In this document: piece after piece, positions 42,706 through 64,000 of the stretch
How the letters are laid out: each line of letters starts with the position of its first letter
Numbering within the stretch: the first letter of the stretch is position 1
Origin: Diadophis punctatus similis
Lineage: Eukaryota; Chordata; Lepidosauria; Squamata; Dipsadidae
Direction: 5' to 3'
DNA length: 64,000 nt
NCBI GenBank assembly: GCA_023053685.1
Contig: JALIGW010000026.1
Span: 3,463,608-3,527,607, forward strand
The notes under the pieces: generated by a model
Databases searched by the model: none
Told to the model about the DNA's origin: nothing
What the model saw: only the letters and a program-made list of their open reading frames with translations
Position numbers and translations under genes: made by a program

Positions 42706-42930
42706 AGCCGAGGTGGCGCAGTGGTTAAAATGCAGCACTGCAGTTCAGCAGTTCAGCTGTTCAAATCTCACCGGCTCAAGGTTGACTCAGCCTTCCATCC
42801 TTCCGAGGTCGGTAAAATGAGGACCCAGATTGTTGGGGGCAAGATGCTGAACTCTGTAAACCGCTTAGAAAGAGCTGTAAAGCACTATGAAGCTGTATAT
42901 AAGTCTAAGGGCTATTGCTATTGCTAAAGA
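42706..42930 (+). mobile_element. MIR-like tRNA SINE, full length, nested
   Basis: Head GAGCCGAGGTGGCGCAGTGG, body and GCTATTGCTA tail, flanked by AAAGAG on both sides. Inserted in a second SINE-like repeat (42660-42705 and 42931-43015). Confidence 0.88.
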
Positions 42931-43048
42931 GATCATGAGTTCAGGTCTTGCCTTGGACACAAAGCCAGCTATTTGATTTTGGGCCAGTCGTTCTCTGTCT
43001 CAGCCTTAGAAGGTAGGGGTTAGTCTTCCAATATTTGAGGGACTGTCG

Positions 43049-43303
43049 CAGGGGTGGGTTTCTCTTACCTTCCCTACCGGTTCGGAAGTGCGTGCATTAC
43101 ATCCGGGTTCTGACCCTCTGCGCATGCACAGAAGCCTTTGCACATGCGCAGAGGTTCGTTGCCAACCGCTTTCAAGCAGTGGCGACCAGGGAACTGGTTT
43201 GGGGGCATGGCAAGCTGGCCATCACTACCGGTTCGGCGAACGGGGCCAAATTTCCGTCACTGGCTCGCGCAAACCGGTCCGAACCGGTAGTAACCCACCA
43301 CTG
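43049..43303. mobile_element. hAT-like MITE (ACCGGT family)
   Basis: CAGGGGTGGGTTTC to CCCACCACTG, flanked by GACTGTCG / GGCTGTCG (7/8); inserted in CR1. Confidence 0.88.
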
Positions 43304-43545
43304 GGCTGTCGTTGAGAAAAGGGGGTTAATCTATTCTCCAAAGCACCAGAAGGCAGGGCAAGAAGCAAACCCATCAAGGAGAGATCCAACCTAGAACTAA
43401 AGAGAAAATTCTTGACAGTGAGAAGTTGTGGACGCTCCATCACTGGAGGTTTTCAAGAAGAGATTGGACAACCATTTGTCTGACATGGTATAGGGTCTTG
43501 GGCAGGGGTTGGACTAGAAGACCTCCAAGGTCCTTTCCAACTGAA
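43304..43545 (+). mobile_element. CR1 fragment
   Basis: CR1 3' region (CTATTCTCCAAAGCACCAGA through CTAGAAGACCTCCAAGG), with a MITE inserted at its 5' side. Confidence 0.85.
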
Positions 43546-43559
43546 AAGGGCAAAACAAG

Positions 43560-44390
43560 CCCAAAAACGTTGCCAGGAAAACTGCGGAGACTAGATGAGA
43601 CAGTCACCTGGAGCCAACATTGACTCAAAGGCACACACCCTCTCACAAAATTGTCACAGGGGCTCCACAACTTAGACAAGAGGGCAACACCACACATCCA
43701 TGGAGGGAGAGAGGACTTAACTCCTCAGAGGTAAATCATTCTCCATGCATTGAGGTGCAGATGTTGAATTGACCTCCTAGAAACTCAAAGTTTGGGGTGC
43801 ACGTCTCCTGTTTTAGCCTCACCGCAACCTCGAAAGGGGTGGGTGGGTTCTCAGGGCTCTCCCCACCCCACCCCCAAGTCAGATTTGGGAAGGGGGAAGT
43901 GATTTCAAGGCCAAGTATGAGGCTTTGCATTCATGAACCTTGCATTAATTCAAGATAAGCCCTGAGGATTGGAGATGGCTTTCCGGAACAATCTTGCTTG
44001 TTGGCCACACAATTGTGAATCATCACACACTGCAGTTTGTGTGGGATGGGTGTGGCGGTCATCAGCTGGCTTGGGTGTCCCCTTGCCTGTCTTTTTACAG
44101 CCCTTTGGAACATGGTAACTCTGTTGGTACAAGGTTGGTTTCTTGGCTAAAGGCCACCAGCTTTGATTGTCTCCCTTTCTATATATAGAGAGATAGACGC
44201 CCACTGTCTAAACAAGAATGTTCAATAGATGAGATCTAATGGGGAGCTAATGTCCTTGGTGGCTTTTTCTGACTCTTTTCTTTGTGTCCAAAGGGATGCA
44301 AATGAAATGGGTTAAATCTTGGCTGCCAGAAGCTACGTTTAGTTGCTAGTCAGCCTAACTTCTAAGCATCCTTAACCTTTATTCTTTATT
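43560..44390. other. Intergenic, nothing recognised
   Basis: No supported gene or repeat family. Confidence 0.5.
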
Positions 44391-44568
44391 ATTTCTTCTT
44401 CTTCTTCTTCTTCTTCTTCTTCTTCTTCTTCTTCTTCTTCTTCTTCTTCTTCTTCTTCTTCTTCTTCTTCTTCTTCTTCTTCTTCTTCTTCTCCTCCTCC
44501 TCCTCCTTCTCCTCCTCCTCCTCCTTCTCCTTCTCCTCCTCCTCCTCCTCCTCTTCCTCCTCCTCCTC
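44391..44568. repeat. (CTT)n then (CTC)n
   Basis: Pyrimidine triplet array. Confidence 0.96.
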
Positions 44569-44887
44569 TGTCAGGCAGTGATTTTATATTGCCTGTTACA
44601 TGTATATGCAGGGAGATGCATCCCTATCAAATATAATGGTTTATTCCTGAGCACGTGATTAATATGTTCCTAGTACACATGTGTACATTCCTTTCTTTGT
44701 TCCTTCCTTCTTTTTCAGCTTCTGTAAGGAGCAAGACCTGTTTTATAGCCAGGATGTGATTTATTTGTTTTTGTACCGAAATAAATATTTAATACTTTAG
44801 TATTTAAACTGCGGTTTTCTTTCTATAATGTCAGAGTTTCAGGAAAAGATCTATTTCGCCTCTGATGAGAGTAATTCTTATCTAACC
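44569..44887 (+). mobile_element. Unclassified (LTR-like) element inside a pyrimidine SSR
   Basis: TGTCAGGCAGTGATTTTATA onward is the reverse complement of 52633-52958. (CTT/CTC)n on both sides. Confidence 0.6.
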
Positions 44888-45062
44888 TCCTCCTCCTCCT
44901 CCTCCTCCTCCTCCTCCTCCTCCTCCTCCTCCTCCTCCTCCTCCTCCTCCTCCTCTTCTTCTTCTTCTTCTTCTTCTTCTTCTTCTTCTTCTTCTTCTTC
45001 TTCTTCTTTCTCTTCCTCCTCCTCCTCCTCCTCCTCCTCCTCCTCCTCCTCCTCCTCCTCCC
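44887..45062. repeat. (CTC)n-(CTT)n-(CTC)n
   Basis: Pyrimidine triplet array on the far side of the LTR-like element. Confidence 0.96.
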
Positions 45063-45240
45063 TGCAGTTTCTCCAAACAATGGAACAGAGGTTTCCTTCG
45101 GAAGTTGTGGGAGCTTCATCACTGGAGGCTTTCAAGAAGAGATTGGGCTGCCATTTGTCAGAAATGGTGTAGGGTCTCCTGCTTGGGCAGGGGGGGGTTT
45201 GGACTAGATGACCTACAAGGTCCCTCCCAACTCTGTTAAT
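45063..45240 (+). mobile_element. CR1 3' end
   Basis: GTTGTGGGAGCTTCATCACT and the CR1 terminal block, following a (CTC)n array. Confidence 0.85.
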
Positions 45241-45484
45241 CTGTAAATGAAGGGAAGAGAAACGGGGTAGTAGAACAGATTCTAGTTCACCCCCTAGCCT
45301 AAGAAACCGTGAGAACTCCTGGGACCTGGCTTACCACATTCCAGCCATGCTACTGTGGTTTGTAGAGAATGCAAAGTTGGTTAGTTATGGCTTTTTCAGC
45401 CAACCAGGGTGAAGCAAAGAAGGGTTTCATGAGAGCATCCAGCTTCTAACCCTTCTTCCTTGCTCTCGACAAGGCAATAAAACT

Positions 45485-45712
45485 GGAGCTGCAATGGCAC
45501 AGTGGTTAGAATGCAGTTGCAGACTAACTCTGCCCACTGCCAGGAGCTCGATCCTGACCGGCTCAAGGTTGACTCAGCCTTCTGTCCTTCCGAGGTGGGT
45601 AAAATGAGGACCCAGATTGTTGGGGGCAAAAGGCTGACTCCGTAAACCGCTTAGAGAGGGCTGTAAAAGCACTGTGAAGCGGTATATAAGTCTAAGGGCT
45701 ATTGCTGAGTGC
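45485..45712 (+). mobile_element. MIR-like tRNA SINE
   Basis: Head GGAGCTGCAATGGCACAGTG, body and GGGCTATTGCTG end. Confidence 0.85.
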
Positions 45713-45839
45713 TATAAAAATGGTCATATTTTGCATATTCTTTTGGACTTCACTGATGGATTGAAGGACTCTCATCTTCTCTTGATTTGATTTTGGGCCC
45801 ATTTTTTTCCATCCTCAAACGAGACTCAGTATACAAGTG

Positions 45840-46246
45840 GGAAAGGGTTGCAGTTGTTCTTTCCAAAGGAGTCTGTATTTTTTTGCAAACTGTTTTGCAA
45901 GCAGACCGGAACTTGTTCTAATTTCCCAGACTTATCAGAGGAGGTTTGTCTGAGAGACCCCAAACCTCAAAAGCAGAACATAAACTGCAAAAAAACCCAA
46001 CAACCACGCATTTCCTTGACGCAACGATCGCTACACTCTGCTGAATCGTGCAGTGTTTTCCGGGCTGCAATTTGCAGCCCAATTCGGACTCCCCGCCCGC
46101 CTCCCCCCCAGCAAACGAACACAGGTGTCAGAAGCAAGAGGTTAATCCTTCCTTCAGCTAAGCTCCGTAGGCATCTCGGCTCTCTGAAAGTCTTACATTG
46201 TTCTCCACGTAGCTGGGAAGAAAGGAAGGAGGCTGCAGGTTCGTCT
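45840..46246 (+). promoter_or_regulatory. Candidate proximal promoter / first exon of ENTPD8
   Basis: Non-repetitive block 1.2 kb upstream of the coding start, with a C-rich stretch near 46095, a GGTTAAT half-site resembling HNF1 (46140), and a possible donor TCTCC|GTAAGT at 46247. Suggestive only. Confidence 0.22.
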
Positions 46247-46536
46247 CCGTAAGTTGATGACCTACAAAGATTTTGGTTCCAGTCTCACGGGGTGGTGGTG
46301 GTCAACACTGAGTTTCCAGTTGGCGTGCGTAGGACAAAAGGAAATATGTGGCTAGAAGGAAGCCTTGGTCACCTTAATTGATTTGGAAATGCAAATGCAA
46401 TCAAAGCCAAAATCGAGACCAAAAAGGGTCCTTTCTTCTCCCTACCTGGATTTGATTTGGAGAACCTGGCAACACAGACCTGTTTCCCATGAAGTAGGAT
46501 GCCCAAATGCCAGGCAGAAGATCTCAGAAAGAGTAG

Positions 46537-47041
46537 GGAGGAGGAGGAGGAGGAGGAGGAGGAGGAGGAGGAGGAGGAGGAGGAGATGATAGAAGAGGAG
46601 GAGAAGGAGGAGAAGGAGAAGGAGGAGAAGGAGAAGGAGAAGGGGAAGGAGAAGGAGGAGATGATGATAGAGGAGGAGGAGGAGGAGGAGGAGGAGGAGG
46701 AGAAGGAGGAGGAGGAGGAGAAGATGATAGAAGAGGAGGAGAAGGAGGAGAAGGAGAAGGAGGAGAAGAAGAAGGAGGAGGAGAAGGAGAAGGAGAAGGG
46801 GGAGGAGAAGGAGAAGGAGAAGGAGGAGAAGATGATAGAGGAGGAGGAGGAGGAGGAGGAGAAGGAGAAGGAGAAGGAGGAGGAGGAGGAGGAGGAGGAG
46901 ATGATAGAAGAGGAGGAGAAGGAGGAGAAGGAGAAGAAGAAGAAGGAGGAGGAGAAGGAGAAGGGGAAGGGGAAGGGGAAGGAGAAGGAGAAGGAGGAGA
47001 AGATGATAGAGGAGGAGGAGGAGGAGGAGGAGGAGGAGGAG
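46537..47041. repeat. (GGA)n/(GAA)n with periodic GATGATAGA
   Basis: 505 bp of purine triplets with GATGATAGA inserts at 46583, 46660, 46721, 46829, 46899 and 47000; ENTPD8 upstream region. Confidence 0.97.
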
Positions 47042-47140
47042 ACGATTATATCTGGATTTCTGGAAGATGTTCTCCAGGATCCATACCACCACCAACATGA
47101 TCTATCACCCATCTAGATGGTGATGATCCATCACCCATCT

Positions 47141-47368
47141 AAAGAGCCGAGGTGGCGCAGTGGTTAAAGTGCAGCACTGCAGTTCAGCAGTTCAGCTGTT
47201 CAAATCTCAACAGGCTCAAGGTTGACTCAGCCTTCCATCCTTCCGAGGTGGGTAAAATGAGGACCCAGATTGTTGGGGGCAATATGCTGGACTCTGTAAA
47301 CCGCTTAGAGAGGGCTGTAAAGCACTATGAAGCGGTATATAAGTCTAAGTGCTATTGCTATTGCTATC
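47141..47368 (+). mobile_element. MIR-like tRNA SINE, full length
   Basis: Complete head to tail, flanked by ATCTAA repeats; about 100 bp upstream of ENTPD8 coding exon 1. Confidence 0.88.
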
Positions 47369-47467
47369 TAATTTCTAAAACCAGAAGGAAACCTGACTAG
47401 ATGATTATCTTCATGACTGTTTGAATTGGGAACTCCCAACACGTTCCCATTTTTTGTCTTCTCAGAA

Positions 47468-59323
<11,856 letters not shown>

Positions 59324-59491
59324 GAGGACACGCCAAGAGGACTTGATCTCCACCACCGTCCCTCCCTTGCCTTGGGAGATGTTCTGAGTCTTCTCCCACC
59401 AAGGAACGAAGCTCCAAGGCCACCCACACTTCCTACCTCATCAGTCTCTGCCCCTTTTGGCAAGAGGCAGACGACTCCTCTCCTCCCTTTA

Positions 59492-59640
59492 ACAGATTAA
59501 CAGAGTTGGAAGGGACCTTGCAGGTCATCTAGTCCAACCCCCTGACCAAGCAGGAGACCCTCCATCTGCCTCTACTTAGGATCGAACTCACAACCTCCTC
59601 ATTGTGAGGCAAGAGCTCCACCTCTAGGCCACCGCATAGG
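59492..59640 (-). mobile_element. Chimeric SINE: tRNA head plus CR1 3' tail
   Basis: On the reverse strand a tRNA-like head (box A TGGCCTAGAGG; box B GTGAGTTCGATCC) is followed directly by a CR1 3' end (GGACTAGATGACCTGCAAGG). This is the architecture of SINEs mobilised by CR1. Lies in the ENTPD8 3' UTR. Confidence 0.75.
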
Positions 59641-59744
59641 TTGCTTGGAGAACCCCAACCCAACCCTTGACCCGCCCATCTCTCTTCAGCATTGGGACGT
59701 CGGCTGCTTGTTCAGAGGTCCTTTCTCGTTCTTGTTTCTTATTT

Positions 59745-59750
59745 ATTAAA
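59745..59750 (+). terminator. ENTPD8: ENTPD8 poly(A) signal
   Basis: ATTAAA, followed about 40 bp later by a (GT)n stretch at 59789-59813 that fits a downstream GU-rich element. Confidence 0.65.
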
Positions 59751-60054
59751 CCTGTCAGCCGTCAAACTGTCAAGGCTGGTGATGAGTTGGGTGTGTGTGT
59801 GTGTGTGTGTGTGTGACATCTTCAAACTTCTGTAGGGTGAGACCTCCCCAATGCAAAAAGAAAGAAAGAAAGTTTCAACGAGAAGAAAACCGTTCTTAAG
59901 AACCGTGTTTAAGAAGGAAGCATCTGAATAGCAATGACAACGTTCCCTTGCCGAAGGAAAAGAACGTAATTTTCAGGAAAAATATTCAATAATTTTCAGA
60001 TAGAGAAAGGAATGTTTCGCTGCTGTATCTTGTAGCACGAATCAGGAACCACGA

Positions 60055-60180
60055 ACCACACGGGAGGTTGTTTAAGAAGAGAGCGGACAACCATTTGTCT
60101 GACTGGTGTAGGATCTCCCGCTTGAGCAGCGGGTTGGACTAGAAGACCTCCAAGGTCCCTTCCGACTCTGTTATTATGTG
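60055..60180 (+). mobile_element. CR1 3' end
   Basis: CTAGAAGACCTCCAAGGTCC and TTCCGACTCTGTTATTATG. Confidence 0.82.
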
Positions 60181-60766
60181 TCTGGTTTCAATTCTAGCTT
60201 TGCCTCCTCAAACTGCCTTGCAGCCTTTAAAACTGGTCATTAATATGATTCTTTGGGTAAGGCTGTTAGACAGACACAGGATTTGCATGCCTCAAATCCC
60301 CACACCACGCTCTTTCTAGATATTGTTTTTTTTTTTATTCTTAGTTATCTTAGGAGGTAAATTTGGGTGGTGGTGGGATCGGTGGACCTTCTGAGACAGT
60401 TCCATGAATGGAGAGGCTGGGTTCACACAACCTGCCAGACCCGGGTCAGTGAAAAACCTAGCAATTACATTCGCACAACGGGGTAACAGGCGGCCAACGT
60501 TACTTAGGTGGGTCTGATTCATGTATTGTATGAACGGAGATCATGTTTAAGCAATCTGGGATCGAGAACACTGTGGGAACACGACTGCAGCTTGGGGATT
60601 ATGGGCTTTGGGTGGTTTTAATTTGGACCAGAAGTTCCCCTTTCAGAATAATGTGGAGATGGACAGCAATTTTCTCTTCCCTGCAGGCGTAGACCATAAT
60701 TTAATTTCCTTTAATTAGCCCAAGACTTCTACTGGCGATGTCTCTGCAAATTAACACAGTTACTCC

Positions 60767-61131
60767 TGAAGTTGCAATCATTCATTTAGCAACCGATCAG
60801 TGTTACAACAGCACTGGGGGGAAAAAGGTGATTTACAACTGGTCCTCGGACTTACAACCATCGTAGCATCCCCGTGGTCGCATGATTAATCTTTAGCCAC
60901 TTGGCAACTGGCATGGATTGATGACGGTTGTAGCCTTCCTGGCTTCCGACGAGCAAAGTCAATGAGAGAAGCCGGGTTCGCTTAACGACCATATGGGTCA
61001 CTTAAAAACTGCAACATTTGCTTAACGACCGTAGCCGAAAAGGTCATGAAATCTGACTCACTTAACAACCACTTTGTTTAGCAACGGAAAGTATGACCCC
61101 AATGATGGCTGCAAGTCAAGAACTACCCGTA
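60767..61131. mobile_element. Mariner-like MITE
   Basis: TCATTTAGCAACCGATCAGT to GTCAAGAACTACCCGTA, downstream of ENTPD8. Confidence 0.76.
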
Positions 61132-61689
61132 ATGACGGGCGGTGTGTGCGCACCAAAAAGGTAGAAAATCCACTCTCCACCCCTTCACACTGATGATGGT
61201 ACCTAGTTGGGTCATGAAACGTCTGCAAGAAAGCCACCAAACTCAGAGAGCACCAAACCCAGTTCAAACTTGAGCTGCAAATATTCTCTTCTATTGGTGC
61301 AGTCTGAAAATCCCAAATGTATTTCTAATTCTCTCCTTTGAATGGTATAGAGAACAAAAAACCCCTGCCTTCTAGCACTGATGATGTTACCTAGTTGGGT
61401 CATGAAACGTCTGCAAGAAAACTAGCACGCTCAGAGAGCACCCCCGCTCCCCAACGTCGTATCTTCTCAACAGCAGGGAAACCGAGGCTCAGTGTCAGCA
61501 AAGGAGACGGTTTTTTTTTCTTCCTCCTCTAAAGTCGGGTGGCCACAGGGCATTCAGGCTCCGCAAAGCGTTTGGGGAAAATGCCCGTCATTCCATTGCA
61601 TCGGCCTTCCAGCCATTCCCCGTTCACTGTGGAAACACAACAGATTCACAGCAGCGGTGGGTTTCAGCAGGTTCTGACCAGTTCTGGAG

Positions 61690-61828
61690 AACCGGTAGCG
61701 GAAATTTTGAGTAGTTTGGAAAACCGGTAGCGGAAATTTTGAGTAGTTCGGAGAACTGGTAGCGGAAATTTTGAGTAGTTCGGAGAACTGGTAGCGGAAA
61801 TTTTGAGTAGTTTGGAGAACCGGTAAAT
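61690..61828. repeat. 32-bp tandem repeat, 4 copies
   Basis: GGTAGCGGAAATTTTGAGTA recurs at 61694, 61726, 61758 and 61790, with a final partial unit at 61822. Lies inside a hAT-like MITE beside the 41-bp array. Confidence 0.92.
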
Positions 61829-61893
61829 ACCACCTCTGACTGGCCCCGTCCCCATCTATTCTCTGCCTCTCAAGTCCCAGCTGATCGGGAGGG

Positions 61894-64000
61894 AATGGAG
61901 ATTTTGCAGTACCCTTCCCCCTGGAGTGGAGAGGGAATGGGGATTTTGCAGTATCCTTCCCCTGGAGTGAGGAGGGAATGGGGATTTTGCAGTATCCTTC
62001 CCCTGGAGTGGGGAGGGAATGGGGATTTTGCAGTATCCTTCCCCTGGAGTGAGGAGGGAATGGGGATTTTGCAGTATCCTTCCCCTGGAGTGGGGAGGGA
62101 ATGGGGATTTTGCAGTATCCTTCCCCTGGAGTGAGGAGGGAATGGGGATTTTGCAGTATCCTTCCCCTGGAGTGGGGAGGGAATGGGGATTTTGCAGTAT
62201 CCTTCCCCTGGAGTGGAGAGGGAATGGGGATTTTGCAGTATCCTTCCCCTGGAGTGGAGAAGGAATGGGGATTTTGCAGTATCCTTCCCCTGGAGTGGGG
62301 AGGGAATGGGGATTTTGCAGTATCCTTCCCCTGGAGTGAGGAGGGAATGGGGATTTTGCAGTATCCTTCCCCTGGAGTGGGGAGGGAATGGGGATTTTGC
62401 AGTATCCTTCCCCTGGAGTGGAGAGGGAATGGGGATTTTGCAGTATCCTTCCCCTGGAGTGGAGAAGGAATGGGGATTTTGCAGTATCCTTCCCCTGGAG
62501 TGGGGAGGGAATGGAGATTTTGCAGTACCCTTCCCCCTGGAGTGGAGAGGGAATGGGGATTTTGCAGTATCCTTCCCCTGGAGTGAGGAGGGAATGGGGA
62601 TTTTGCAGTATCCTTCCCCTGGAGTGGGGAGGGAATGGGGATTTTGCAGTATCCTTCCCCTGGAGTGAGGAGGGAATGGGGATTTTGCAGTATCCTTCCC
62701 CTGGAGTGGGGAGGGAATGGGGATTTTGCAGTATCCTTCCCCTGGAGTGGAGAGGGAATGGGGATTTTGCAGTATCCTTCCCCTGGAGTGGAGAAGGAAT
62801 GGGGATTTTGCAGTATCCTTCCCCTGGAGTGGGGAGGGAATGGGGATTTTGCAATATCCTTCCCCTGGAGTGGGGAGGGAATGGGGATTTTGCAGTATCC
62901 TTCCCCTGGAGTGGGGAGGGAATGGAGATTTTGCAATATCCTTCCCCTGGAGTGGGGAGGGAATGGGGATTTTGCAGTATCCTTCCCCTGCAGTGGGGAG
63001 GGAATGGAGATTTTGCAGTATCCTTCCCCTGGAGTGGGGAGGGAATGGAGATTTTACAGTATCCTTCCCCTGGAGTGGGGAGGGAATGGGGATTTTGCAG
63101 TATCCTTCCCCTGGAGTGAGGAGGGAATGGGGATTTTGCAGTATCCTTCCCCTGGAGTGGGGAGGGAATGGGGATTTTGCAGTATCCTTCCCCTGGAGTG
63201 GAGAGGGAATGGGGATTTTGCAGTATCCTTCCCCTGGAGTGGGGAGGGAATGGGGATTTTGCAGTATCCTTCCCCTGGAGTGGAGAGGGAATGGGGATTT
63301 TGCAGTATCCTTCCCCTGGAGTGGGGAGGGAATGGGGATTTTGCAGTATCCTTCCCCTGGAGTGGGGAGGGAATGGAGATTTTGCAGTATTCTTCCCCTG
63401 GAGTGGGGAGGGAATGGAGATTTTGCAATATCCTTCCCCTGGAGTGGGGAGGGAATGGAGATTTTGCAGTATCCTTCCCCTGGAGTGGGGAGGGAATGGA
63501 GATTTTGCAGTATCCTTCCCCTGGAGTGGGGAGGGAATGGGGATTTTGCAATATCCTTCCCCTGGAGTGGGGAGGGAATGGGGATTTTGCAGTATCCTTC
63601 CCCTGGAGTGGGGAGGGAATGGAGATTTTGCAATATCCTTCCCCTGGAGTGGGGAGGGAATGGAGATTTTGCAATATCCTTCCCCTGCAGTGGGGAGGGA
63701 ATGGAGATTTTACAGTATCCTTCCCCTGGAGTGGGGAGGGAATGGAGATTTTGCAGTATCCTTCCCCTGGAGTGGGGAGGGAATGGAGATTTTGCAGTAT
63801 CCTTCCCCTGGAGTGGGGAGGGAATGGAGATTTTACAGTATCCTTCCCCTGGAGTGGGGAGGGAATGGGGATTTTGCAGTATCCTTCCCCTGGAGTGGGG
63901 AGGGAATGGGGATTTTGCAATATCCTTCCCCTGGAGTGGGGAGGGAATGGGGATTTTGCAGTATCCTTCCCCTGGAGTGGGGAGGGAATGGGGATTTTGC
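61894..64000 (+). repeat. 41-bp minisatellite, at least 51 copies, running off the window
   Basis: Unit AATGGGGATTTTGCAGTATC plus 21 bp, perfect 41-bp spacing (for example 62019, 62060, 62101). Variants: GGGG/GAGA/GAGG and GGGATT/GAGATT. Because 41 is not a multiple of 3, all frames stay open, which explains the long spurious ORFs. Confidence 0.97.

Larger units (their letters stand above)
59324..59770 (+). other. ENTPD8: ENTPD8 3' UTR
   Basis: Non-coding sequence from the stop codon to just past the ATTAAA signal. It carries an antisense tRNA/CR1 chimeric SINE at 59492-59640. Confidence 0.75.
61652..64000. mobile_element. hAT-like MITE with greatly expanded minisatellite, 3' end beyond window
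   Basis: Begins CAGCGGTGGGTTTCAGCAGG and shares flanking blocks with 53682-54236 before entering the 41-bp array. Confidence 0.8.

Noticed and set aside
46369..47116. Poly-Glu, poly-Ser and poly-Leu ORFs (also at 17912-18590, 38583-39020, 44823-45172)
   Set aside because: Purine/pyrimidine triplet repeats read in different frames; no splice sites or conserved flanks.
61554..63920. Overlapping ORFs up to 587 residues on both strands
   Set aside because: All are translations of the 41-bp minisatellite; the repeat length keeps several frames open at once and the protein is a 41-residue periodic artefact.
61894..64000. Regular repeats that could be read as a CRISPR-like array
   Set aside because: Units are contiguous with no unique spacers, and the host is a vertebrate.

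Overview
This is vertebrate nuclear DNA, almost certainly from a squamate reptile and most likely an advanced (colubroid) snake. The evidence is the mix of repeats: a complete Sauria-type tRNA SINE, many CR1 LINE fragments, LINE 3' ends running into long (AATAG/ATTCT)n arrays, abundant (GATA)n, and several families of short terminal-inverted-repeat elements. There are no bacterial-style operons. Nearly all long open reading frames here come from simple repeats or minisatellites; the real coding sequence is in short exons with GT/AG borders.

Two protein genes can be reconstructed exon by exon, both on the + strand. At 6969-24982 are the last 13 coding exons of NSMF (Jacob/NELF, an NMDA-receptor-to-nucleus messenger): 507 residues through the stop codon, with the 5' coding exons lying upstream of the window. 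At 47468-59323 is a complete nine-exon ENTPD8 (ecto-NTPDase 8), 494 residues, with all five apyrase conserved regions, two terminal membrane segments and a good poly(A) signal at 59745. NSMF and ENTPD8 are tandem neighbours in human 9q34.3 as well. The human neighbour NOXA1 lies beyond ENTPD8, and no part of it is visible in the last 4 kb here.

Layout: 1-6968 NSMF intron with SSRs, CR1 and L1 debris, ending in a 129-bp tandem repeat that copies a splice acceptor; 6969-24982 NSMF exons separated by repeat-rich introns; 24983 to about 27110 the probable NSMF 3' UTR; about 27.1-47.4 kb intergenic or ENTPD8 5' region (foldback element, Sauria SINE, 80-bp minisatellite, hAT-like MITEs, CR1, trinucleotide arrays, two weak candidates for a non-coding ENTPD8 first exon); 47.5-59.8 kb ENTPD8; 59.8-64 kb downstream repeats, ending in at least 2.1 kb of a 41-bp minisatellite that runs off the window.

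The two proteins do not act in one pathway. NSMF works in neurons (nuclear signalling, GnRH-neuron migration); ENTPD8 is a cell-surface nucleotidase of liver and gut. I found no unknown multi-gene system. The most notable observations are the duplicated in-frame splice acceptor of NSMF, loss of a family-conserved cysteine pair in ENTPD8, a His/Gln tract in NSMF, a MITE family that carries an expanding minisatellite, and a long foldback element split by a SINE.
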